DNA of 64,000 bases, taken from Paenibacillus harenae DSM 16969 (GTDB lineage: Bacteria; Bacillota; Bacilli; Paenibacillales; Paenibacillaceae). Numbering within the stretch: the stretch's first letter is position 1; each line of letters begins with the position of its first letter. The DNA lies in assembly GCF_000422465.1 (NCBI RefSeq), contig NZ_KE383846.1:62001-126000 (forward strand), given 5' to 3'. The position numbers were made by a program, and so were the translations under genes. Under the pieces are notes generated by a model. The model was not told where the DNA came from. It saw only the letters and a list, made by a program, of their open reading frames with translations, and searched no databases. This document shows, in pieces, positions 42,210-50,030 of this stretch.

Positions 42210-42524
42210 TTGTCACCAAATAAAAGAAACAAACGATACAAGTCGCGTGCGCTTCTGGCGATTATGGAGCGGATATCGTTATTTCTAAACCCGGGAAAAC
42301 CATTGTACAAACCAAATGCCGGCGGCCGCATATTCGTAATCATCGCGTTACTATTCGCGTGCATCGGCATATTCGCGGGCTCTGCGGCGGGACTCTATGC
42401 AGTCCTCGAGCTGTGGTTCGGTCTTGGCATGACTTACGGGGAATGCTGCGTAATAACAGCAATCTTATTCATAACGGCGGTAATTTTAATGTTTAAGGAT
42501 GCGCGTGAACTTGAGGAGGATTAA
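42210..42524 (+). CDS. Small membrane protein, unknown function
   Basis: This 104-residue protein has a basic N-terminus (SPNKRNKRYKSR) and two hydrophobic segments near residues 48-72 and 79-97, ending in an acidic tail. No family was recognised. GGGGAG six bases before this TTG is the only good start. An ATG 102 bp upstream has no ribosome site. It stands alone between a sugar operon and a secreted hydrolase gene. Confidence 0.65.
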   Translation: MSPNKRNKRYKSRALLAIMERISLFLNPGKPLYKPNAGGRIFVIIALLFACIGIFAGSAAGLYAVLELWFGLGMTYGECCVITAILFITAVILMFKDARELEED

Positions 42525-42707
42525 ACGCAAAATAAGCGTCAGTATCAAGCCGGGGGATCCGATTTTTAACTGAGGTAAAGATGGTCGTTATCGCTTCCGT
42601 GATGCCCCTGCGATTGAGCATACGCATTGGTAAGACTTAACACTAATTTAAACCATTCGGCATGACGATAAAGGGAGTATCACACTTATCCGGAGGCTCT
42701 ATATAAT

Positions 42708-44783
42708 ATGAAGAAAAGATCCATGTTTTATCGCAGCGGTGTATTGGCGTTCTTGTTCGCATTTGTCGTAACAACCGTGTTTGTTCCGATCGGTAAAGTT
42801 GGAGGTGAAAGCATTATGCTAAAGACAGGGAACTATCTTCATAGCCCTGCTCCGAACGGAGGGAACTCTCCCGACTGGAAAAATGCCGGGATCATATCCT
42901 CAGCTGACGGCGTATTGTTCGATGGAGCCCCGGCTTACGCAGGATGGATGGGCAGCGCGACCTCTCACGCAACTGTGAATGTGGTTATTGATCTGTTGAA
43001 GGACTACCCCTTGGACCAGATCCGCGTAGTGCTGAATTCACCCAACAAATATTGGGGATTTAAGGACATTACCGTAAAGTACCGTCCCGAGTCGGCAACG
43101 GGGTATTACATTGCAACCAGACACGTAAGAACGGGAACCGAATTGAACTATTCGGTAAGCGTACCGATGTCAAACAAGATGGTCAGGTTTATCGTGTTGA
43201 ACATTAAGCGTACCCAAGCCTATCAACATATTCCGCTGACGGAAGTCGAGATTTATAGAGGTACGGGCATTGAAGGGCCAAATGCGAAAGCCGCTCTTAC
43301 CGCGGAAGGATTGAAAGCTGAATTGAAGAAGGAGGCCCTGCTCGCGGACAGGTTCGGGCAATGGATGAATGAAACCTGGTTGGGAAAGGTAACATCCGAC
43401 GCTCAGATGCGGCAGGAATATGCGAATGAGGCCGTCGCCTTGGCGAACGTTTCGCTGGATCCTACAAGATACGATCAATATGGAGGCATCAGAAGCTTAG
43501 GAAAGCAAGCAAGCACCGGGTACTTCAGGCTTCAACAAATCAACGGCAAGTGGTGGTTTATTACGCCGGACGGATATCCCTTCATTGTTAAAGGAGTGGA
43601 TGCAACAAGTTTGTGGGAGTACGGATATAAAACGCCGATCCTGAAACCAGACGGCACCCCCAAGCAAATTTTTGAGGGGCTGCCCGATCGGACTGCTTAC
43701 TCTCCCGCTTACACCAGCGACGCCAACGGTGAATACGTCAGCTTCGTCGTCGCCAATGTCATGAAAAAATACGGAAGCGGATATGAGTCGAAATGGGAGG
43801 ATATCACGAAGAAGCGTTTGATCCAGTGGGGCTTTAACACCTTCAGCAAGTGGACCAAACCGAGAAACATAACGTTTCCGTACATTCAATCGCTGCAAGA
43901 CCCCTCGAATTTGAGAAGGATACAATGGACGTACGACGTTTTTGATCCGCAGAGCGGACCCATCATCGAGAACGCACTGAAGACGCAGCTTCATAATGCG
44001 AGATACAGTAAATGGCTGATCGGCTATACCTACGATAATGAAGCGGGTTGGAATACCGAAATCGTAAAACAGGTGCTGACCTATACTTCGTCCTCACCGG
44101 CGAAAAGCGCATTCGTGGATTTTCTTGCGCCAAGATATAATGGCAACATTGCCGAAGTTAATCGGCTTCTTGGCACGAATGTTGTATCGTTTGACGCTTT
44201 GAAAGATACCCCGATCGATATCGCCAAAGTTCCCGCGGCCGATGTATCGGAATATATCAGGCTGGCATCCAGAACCTACTACTCCATGATCAGGGACATT
44301 ATTCAAAAATACGATCCGAATCATCTGTTCCTAGGCACGTCTATCGTTCCTACGTGGCGAACCAGCTTGGATTGGGATCAAGCGGCTATGGCGTTTGTAG
44401 ATGCCTTTTCTGTAGACAGTTATACAAGAGATGGAAGTTGGATTTCCAGATATGAAAATTACGGAAAGCCCCTATTGAATCTGGAATATTCATTCGGCTC
44501 GTCCGAACGCGGACTTTCTTATATCAGTGCGGCTACGAAGACAACGAGCATAAGGGAAAGAGGAATGGCTTACCAAGCCTTTGCGGAAAGCCAGGCCGCA
44601 CATCCGTTGTTTGTCGGATCAGGTTGGTATGCCTATTACGATCAGCCGGTTACCGGGCGTCCGGATGGCGAGAGCTACAACGTCGGCCTGGTCAATCAGC
44701 AGGATCAGCCGTATGCGGATATGGTCAACATCATGAAGACGACAAATGCCGGATTGGAAAATATTCACCTTAATGGGGGCTGA
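42708..44783 (+). CDS. Secreted GH-A clan glycoside hydrolase with N-terminal binding domain (agarase/GH50-like)
   Basis: This 691-residue protein has a signal peptide (residues 1-34, LAFLFAFVVTTVFVPIG). A discoidin-like beta domain at about 40-190 contains SHATVNVVIDL and FKDITVKYR. A TIM-barrel hydrolase follows: NGKWWFITPDGYPFIVKGVD is the entry motif of agarase-like GH50/GH86 proteins, GYTYDNEAGW holds the probable acid/base Glu, and LLNLEYSFGSSERG the probable nucleophile Glu. The family assignment rests on motif memory and could equally be GH42-like. GGAGG lies eleven bases before the ATG. No transporter adjoins it directly. Confidence 0.78.
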   Translation: MKKRSMFYRSGVLAFLFAFVVTTVFVPIGKVGGESIMLKTGNYLHSPAPNGGNSPDWKNAGIISSADGVLFDGAPAYAGWMGSATSHATVNVVIDLLKDYPLDQIRVVLNSPNKYWGFKDITVKYRPESATGYYIATRHVRTGTELNYSVSVPMSNKMVRFIVLNIKRTQAYQHIPLTEVEIYRGTGIEGPNAKAALTAEGLKAELKKEALLADRFGQWMNETWLGKVTSDAQMRQEYANEAVALANVSLDPTRYDQYGGIRSLGKQASTGYFRLQQINGKWWFITPDGYPFIVKGVDATSLWEYGYKTPILKPDGTPKQIFEGLPDRTAYSPAYTSDANGEYVSFVVANVMKKYGSGYESKWEDITKKRLIQWGFNTFSKWTKPRNITFPYIQSLQDPSNLRRIQWTYDVFDPQSGPIIENALKTQLHNARYSKWLIGYTYDNEAGWNTEIVKQVLTYTSSSPAKSAFVDFLAPRYNGNIAEVNRLLGTNVVSFDALKDTPIDIAKVPAADVSEYIRLASRTYYSMIRDIIQKYDPNHLFLGTSIVPTWRTSLDWDQAAMAFVDAFSVDSYTRDGSWISRYENYGKPLLNLEYSFGSSERGLSYISAATKTTSIRERGMAYQAFAESQAAHPLFVGSGWYAYYDQPVTGRPDGESYNVGLVNQQDQPYADMVNIMKTTNAGLENIHLNGG

Positions 44784-44800
44784 CTTGTTTGATCTAATAA

Positions 44801-44836
44801 AGAAGCGCTGGAGCTCCTAGAGTTCCAGCGCTTCTT
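44801..44836. terminator. Bidirectional terminator after the GH-A gene
   Basis: AGAAGCGCTGGA pairs with TCCAGCGCTTCT, with further pairing inside. It lies between the converging GH-A gene and the SGNH pseudogene. Confidence 0.82.
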
Positions 44837-44848
44837 GTATGGCAACGT

Positions 44849-45636
44849 CTATCGAATAATGCCAACCTTGGCAAGACGGAAATTCGATCCCGAGCAGTCC
44901 GGCCGATTGCCATGAATAACCTCCGCCTCGAAACGGTGCTTCCCCGGCTTCCAATCGTCACCGTAATAGCTTAGCCGGTACCAGCCGTCGGCGCTTACCC
45001 AATCAGGCCGCTCCCGCTTCTCGGTCCGCCATTCTCCGCCGCCGATCCGGTAGCGGAATTCCGCCGACGCTTTGCCGAAATCGAAGCCGATCGCCAGCTC
45101 TCTCCCTTCAAATTCGAAGGAAAGACGGGCACCGATGGCTGCCGTTTCCAATACGCGATCAATCAATCCATTCGTAATACGGCCATCTGCGAATCGTCCA
45201 AGCTCCTGTCGTGCTAATGCTCTCCAGCGGGAGCTCGAACACATCATCCCAGCATTTCGGATCCAGAGGCGGCGGCATCTCGCAGCTTCGCGCGAATTAG
45301 TCCTTCGCGCGATCGGCCGCGTTGCTCGGGCGGCGTGCCTTCATCGTTAACGGCATATTCGACGAATACGAGGTCGCAGCCGCGATCGATCAGGTCCCTC
45401 TTCGCGCGAAATGCCGCCAGATCGCTGCCCGTCGCACCGATTGCCGCATTCTCGACCGAGATGCGGGCGTCCGGGAATTGCTCCGCCAGCCAGCCGATCA
45501 CCGGCTCCGGCTAGTTGTGCCTTGGCCTTGCATCGGTAATCGAACCGCCGATACAACCGACCGTCAGTCGGCCCTCACGTATTTGAGCCCGAGTAAGAAT
45601 CAAGCTGCCTCTATGCTTCCATAACTGTAACGTCAT
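44849..45636 (-). pseudogene. SGNH/GDSL hydrolase (carbohydrate-esterase-like), multiply inactivated
   Basis: The start (MTLQLWKHRGSL, with GGAG upstream) and the catalytic-serine block GCIGGSITDARPRHN are present, but codon 42 is TAG (45511-45513) where the frame then continues PEPVIGWLAEQF. The frame runs to about 45250 and then jumps to PKCWDDVFELP, without the central segment and the C-terminal Asp-x-x-His block. A 4-bp tandem duplication (ATTGATTGATCG, near 45160) shifts the frame again before VLETAAIGARLSF and the end NRPDCSGSNFRL. Intact relatives are about 400 residues. It is the last member of the mannan gene train. Confidence 0.85.
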
Positions 45637-45663
45637 CCTAGATTTCTCCTCCGCCCATTTCTC

Positions 45664-47610
45664 TTATTTAATCCTTCTCCGGTTGCGATTCCGTATTAGA
45701 ATCCCCGCTGTCACTCCAGCCATCAAGACGGTAAGACCAATCGCGCCTGCCGCCATCATGCCATTTCCGGATGTATCTTCGCCGCTGCCCTCCGCAGCTG
45801 CAGGCGGCGGAGATTGCTCACCCGCCATTGCTGCGGATGCACCGTCCGATGCCGACGAATCACCTTCGCCGGCCTCCGACTGAGCCTGCTCAGACGTCGC
45901 TTCCGGATCATTCGACGATACGCCGACGATACCTGTACCCGTCTTCGTAATGGCATAATCGATGACCTCGCCGCTCCAGAAATGCATCCGCAGCTTTACT
46001 TCGCCATCCTTCAACTGCTCCAGAAACTCCTTCGTTAGCGTAATCTCATTCAAGTCATATGCCGGCTTATAAGAATGCGCCATTTCCTTATAAGACGTCC
46101 ACTCATTCGGGGCAGTGTTGCCGCCGCTCGCGTAAGCGGCCTCCATCGTCGCAAGACGATCGCCCTTGAAGGCCGTCGGAATGGACAGACCGCCGCTCGT
46201 TCCTTCCGCATTCCTTAGAATCGGCGTATGATAGCGAATGATATCGAAATGCCAATCTGCGCCGGCCGAGAAGGAAGCAGTAAGAGTACCCTGTACGCCA
46301 TATTCCTCCGTCAGCAACGACTCGAAAAGACCCGCTTTAATCGTAAGAGATTCGCCGTTCAGACCGTAATCGACTCCCTTCGCAAGCAGGCGGTCTCCAT
46401 GCCGAAGCTCGGTGAAGGTGTTGCCGTTCAGTTGAAGCGTGACCGCTTGATCCGTTACGGCCGTATCCCTCTTTACGAATAGCTGATCGGTAGACGCAGT
46501 CGAGGATCGGCCGCTAAGAGCGGCTTCCATTACGGCATAAAGCTCGGGATCCTTCCATTCGAAGGCTCGCCTGTCATAATGCTGCCCGTTGTCCCAGAGC
46601 ATCGTTGTCAATTGCTTCTGCTTCGCATAATAGCCCAAGTACTCGAAATATTTGAGCTTCTCGCCCTGCTCGATCGTATCGACGGACTTGTCGAAGCCCA
46701 GCAGACCGAACTCCCCGACAATGACCGGGATGCCCTTGGCCACGAATGTCGCATGGACGCGATCGAACGTTTGAATCAGATCATTCCGGGCTTCCTCGTT
46801 AAACGTTGTCACCCCTCCCAGATTGACGCTGAACGGATAGAAGCCGTAATAGTGAACCGTTGCAATAATCCGGTTATCGTCCAGCTTGGCGATCGTCTTG
46901 TTCAGCTCATCCAATCGCTTCTGCGAAGCGGATGCCGTCAATGTCGACAGCACGAGCGGCCTCTCCTTGTTGGATCCGCCGGAGCCGCGGACAATATGAT
47001 GAAACGACGTATTCAGGACGTCAAGCATATCGAAGTACCCTTGCGTATCCCTGCCCCAATCGTCGGAAAATCGCGGCTCGTTGATGCCTTCGAACATCAG
47101 CTCCATCGGGTAATTCTTGAAGCGGTCCGCGATTTGCACCCATGCCGCCTTGTATCTGGCAAGCACGTCATCATAGTTCGACTCCATATCGAATATCCAA
47201 TGCGAATCGTGATGAAGATTAATCATGACATACAGTCCCGCATCCAGCGACCAATCGACGACTTCCTGAATGCGGTCCATGAACGCCCCGTCTATGTTAT
47301 AATCGGGCGCATCTCCCATCCTGTGCTTCCATGTGATCGGAATTCGGATGCTCTTGTAGCCTTGGCCGGCTAGCTTCCCGATCAACTCCCTGGTCGTTGA
47401 CGGGTTGCCCCATGACGTCTCCGAGCCGGTAGCGTCGAACGTATTGCCCAAATTCCAACCTGGCTGCATCGCATCTGCATAAGCTTGCATATTCATCTCG
47501 GCTCCCTCCCTTTTCTGTTCCGCATAGAGCGGCTGTATCGGCGAGCATCCCCCTGCCAGCACGATGGCAACGCATACAATCACAATTGCAGACAAGCTGA
47601 GCTTTCTCAT
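45664..47610 (-). CDS. Membrane-anchored GH5 endoglucanase/mannanase
   Basis: This 648-residue extracellular enzyme has a hydrophobic signal ending AIVLAGGC (a possible but non-ideal lipobox). The GH5 barrel at about 45-370 contains MQPGWNLGNTFDA, INLHHDSHW, the acid/base Glu in MFEGINEPRF and the nucleophile Glu in VGEFGLLGF. A CBM_X2-like module at about 385-465 contains TLQLNGNTFTELRHGDRLL, and a further beta domain runs to about 570. A Ser/Glu/Pro linker, a membrane helix (about 622-642) and a basic tail RNRNRRRIK follow. The C-terminal helix would hold the enzyme at the cell surface. The gene train suggests beta-mannan or glucomannan as substrate. Confidence 0.9.
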   Translation of the reverse strand: MRKLSLSAIVIVCVAIVLAGGCSPIQPLYAEQKREGAEMNMQAYADAMQPGWNLGNTFDATGSETSWGNPSTTRELIGKLAGQGYKSIRIPITWKHRMGDAPDYNIDGAFMDRIQEVVDWSLDAGLYVMINLHHDSHWIFDMESNYDDVLARYKAAWVQIADRFKNYPMELMFEGINEPRFSDDWGRDTQGYFDMLDVLNTSFHHIVRGSGGSNKERPLVLSTLTASASQKRLDELNKTIAKLDDNRIIATVHYYGFYPFSVNLGGVTTFNEEARNDLIQTFDRVHATFVAKGIPVIVGEFGLLGFDKSVDTIEQGEKLKYFEYLGYYAKQKQLTTMLWDNGQHYDRRAFEWKDPELYAVMEAALSGRSSTASTDQLFVKRDTAVTDQAVTLQLNGNTFTELRHGDRLLAKGVDYGLNGESLTIKAGLFESLLTEEYGVQGTLTASFSAGADWHFDIIRYHTPILRNAEGTSGGLSIPTAFKGDRLATMEAAYASGGNTAPNEWTSYKEMAHSYKPAYDLNEITLTKEFLEQLKDGEVKLRMHFWSGEVIDYAITKTGTGIVGVSSNDPEATSEQAQSEAGEGDSSASDGASAAMAGEQSPPPAAAEGSGEDTSGNGMMAAGAIGLTVLMAGVTAGILIRNRNRRRIK

Positions 47611-47649
47611 CCCACCTGTCCCCTTCCTTGAATAATTGCAGCTTATATA

Positions 47650-49935
47650 CTAACGCGTAATTATAAATGCCATATCCGCTCGTTCGCCTGCCGGAGCAGT
47701 CAGCTTAAGAACGCCATTAACCGGCTTCACAATGGCCGCTCCAGCCTCCTCGCCGGTCCACGTATCGAACCAAGTTACGCCAGCCTCGGTTTCCCCGAAC
47801 CCCGCAATATCCGCCGTTTTCCCTCCTATTGCGCCATTCTCGCTTACGAGCCATCCGTACGACGTTTTCTCTCCGACCATGGCCCAGCCTTCGCTGTCGT
47901 TCATCTCGACGGTTGGCGGCTCTGCGGCACTAAGACGCGGATTGCGAACCTTTATAACGGCCGCTTCCGCAGCCTTGTCGGTACTATTCGCGTACACTTT
48001 AACGCCCCAGCCGGCAATCTTGTCCAGCTGCCCGGCCGTAATCTGCTTTCCTTCCCGCCAATAACCTGCCGGAACATCCTTCAGCGGCACGCGCAGCGTC
48101 GTCCATTCGCCGCTCCGCAGTATGTTGTCACTAGCGCTGTCGCCTTCCGTCCAATTGCCGACCGGCATAAGCACCGGCCTTGCCTTGAGCGGCTCTGCAC
48201 CATCATATTCGGTATATATGTCCACTAACAGCTCGTCGTAGCCTTGCCAATCGGACCTCCCGCCGACTTGTTGAAGGAAGCCTTGCGAGAAGCTACCCGT
48301 AGCGAACAGCATCGACGTCTGGATAGAACCGTCCAGACCCTCCGGCTTGAACAAAGCTCCCGTACTGTCCTTATTCGCCTCAGGCCAGTCGGGCATCACC
48401 CAATCCGCAGCATCTGCCCCATCTTCCAACAGCACTTCTTGCTCCAATTGCTTGTCGACCTTCGGCGTCTGCATCGCGACAGGCTGCCGCAGCTCGGCGA
48501 AATCGATTTTCCGAACGAATGAAGCGAACACGTTCATTTGCTTATACATCTCATCGTTATAGCTCTCAAGCGCCCACCAGATCGGCCCGGATGCCGCGCC
48601 GTTCGCAAGCGAAGACCACATCGAGTTATGATGGATCACGGCATCCGTTACGTTGCCGGTCTCACCGGTCATAACAGGCTTCTCGTATTGCTTCCATCTG
48701 TTCTGAATATCTTCAGCGTAAGCTCCGAAATTCAAATCGTAATAGTTCTCGCGATCCGCTATATCGAGCGTCTTGTAGCCATGATCCCAGAAGTCCTCTC
48801 CACCGCCGGCCATCGAGCCCATCGTTGGATGCCCGTAAGGATCGTTCTCCTTGAAATAATGGTGCACCTTCGCTACCCAAGCGTTCGCCTCATCTTCGCG
48901 GCCAAACGCCCAGCCGTCCGTACCGTTGATCTCGGTAATCAAGTTCCAAATACCGATAGACGGGCTGTAGCCCCAACGTGCAATGATGTAGCGGTACAGT
49001 TTCTCCTGATACTTCCACATCTCCGCGTTGCTGTAGAAATCCTCCGCCGCCCCAAGCGTGGAATACGCACCGCGCGTCCATGTCGCCGGCCAGTTCTCGA
49101 TTTTGTCCGCTAAGGAATCATGGGGCCAAATGACGAAATTCATAAGCAGATTGCGGGCTTCGAACCAGTCGACCAGCTCATCCATGCGGAAGCCCTTCAG
49201 CATATCGTAGCTCCCTATTCCCGATAGGATGGACTCAAGCTGCTCCTTGCCGCCTCCCATTCCCGCATTGTCGTAGTTGCCGTTCCAATACGTAACGAGA
49301 TTGCCGCCATTATCTGCGATCTTCGTCAAGTTATCTTCCGTAATTCCCCACGGATACGCAACGCCAACCCCGTAGAAGGACGAGCCGTCGTCGTATTCGA
49401 AGAAACGTTTGTTGTGATCGGACACGCGAATCCAGCCCTTGTTCCCGCTCTTCTCCGCAATGAATAGCGCTTCTTCGCTAACGGTTGTTCCGGTCTTATC
49501 CGTCACGGCTACCTTATAGCGCCATTCTCCGCTCTCGTTCGGCGTGAACCGCAGCCTCCACGCCGCTCCGTTATAGAAGCCGTTAATGCGCCACTCCTTG
49601 CCGCTGGGAGCAAGGAATACCGCCCGCACGTCAATCTGCTCCGGATCATACGGATTCGCATAATCGGCTTTCAGATCCAATGCCAGTTCAAGCTTGTCAT
49701 AGGCCGGAAGCGAGATAGATTCCGCCGTTGCCTGATCCGTCTCTGATTCATCGTCCCCTGCCCTTGTTTGAACGGAAGTAAGCTCAGGCCCTTCATCGCC
49801 GTCCGGGTCGGGCAGATCAATGAGTGACGACTGAACGGGATTGCCACTATCCGCAATCTGCCATGCCGCGATGACTACCAGTATAATAAGTAGGATTGAA
49901 GCTCCAATGACGATCAAACGTTTTGTTTTAAACAT
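47650..49935 (-). CDS. DUF5060 protein with a GH-A-like barrel and binding module
   Basis: This protein of about 761 residues has an N-terminal membrane anchor (residues 5-28). A DUF5060 beta domain lies near 75-165 (FYNGAAWRLRFTPNESGEWR). A TIM-barrel region follows, with IWNLITEINGTDGW (candidate acid/base Glu) and KPVMTGETGNV (candidate nucleophile Glu), both at clan GH-A positions. A C-terminal jelly-roll module near 540-690 resembles mannan-binding modules of GH26 enzymes. It is probably a surface glycosidase. A longer frame adds six residues without a ribosome site. It follows a terminator-like hairpin that separates it from the GH2 gene. Confidence 0.85.
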   Translation of the reverse strand: MFKTKRLIVIGASILLIILVVIAAWQIADSGNPVQSSLIDLPDPDGDEGPELTSVQTRAGDDESETDQATAESISLPAYDKLELALDLKADYANPYDPEQIDVRAVFLAPSGKEWRINGFYNGAAWRLRFTPNESGEWRYKVAVTDKTGTTVSEEALFIAEKSGNKGWIRVSDHNKRFFEYDDGSSFYGVGVAYPWGITEDNLTKIADNGGNLVTYWNGNYDNAGMGGGKEQLESILSGIGSYDMLKGFRMDELVDWFEARNLLMNFVIWPHDSLADKIENWPATWTRGAYSTLGAAEDFYSNAEMWKYQEKLYRYIIARWGYSPSIGIWNLITEINGTDGWAFGREDEANAWVAKVHHYFKENDPYGHPTMGSMAGGGEDFWDHGYKTLDIADRENYYDLNFGAYAEDIQNRWKQYEKPVMTGETGNVTDAVIHHNSMWSSLANGAASGPIWWALESYNDEMYKQMNVFASFVRKIDFAELRQPVAMQTPKVDKQLEQEVLLEDGADAADWVMPDWPEANKDSTGALFKPEGLDGSIQTSMLFATGSFSQGFLQQVGGRSDWQGYDELLVDIYTEYDGAEPLKARPVLMPVGNWTEGDSASDNILRSGEWTTLRVPLKDVPAGYWREGKQITAGQLDKIAGWGVKVYANSTDKAAEAAVIKVRNPRLSAAEPPTVEMNDSEGWAMVGEKTSYGWLVSENGAIGGKTADIAGFGETEAGVTWFDTWTGEEAGAAIVKPVNGVLKLTAPAGERADMAFIITR

Positions 49936-49978
49936 ATCGGCCCCCTGAAACATAAATACAATCGCAGTCTTATGGAAT

Positions 49979-50017
49979 AAAAAAGCTGGAGAACCTTCTT
50001 GCCCGTCTCCAGCCTTT
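49979..50017 (-). terminator. Intra-operon terminator after the beta-mannosidase gene
   Basis: On the minus strand GCTGGAGA pairs with TCTCCAGC and six T follow. It should lower expression of the two downstream surface-protein genes or end the main transcript. Confidence 0.75.
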
Positions 50018-50030
50018 TGTTCCTATCTGT

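Noticed and set aside
42570..42645. A 19-codon frame with a GAGG upstream, before the GH-A gene.
   Set aside because: Spacing to the ATG is too short, and a frame of this length is expected by chance.
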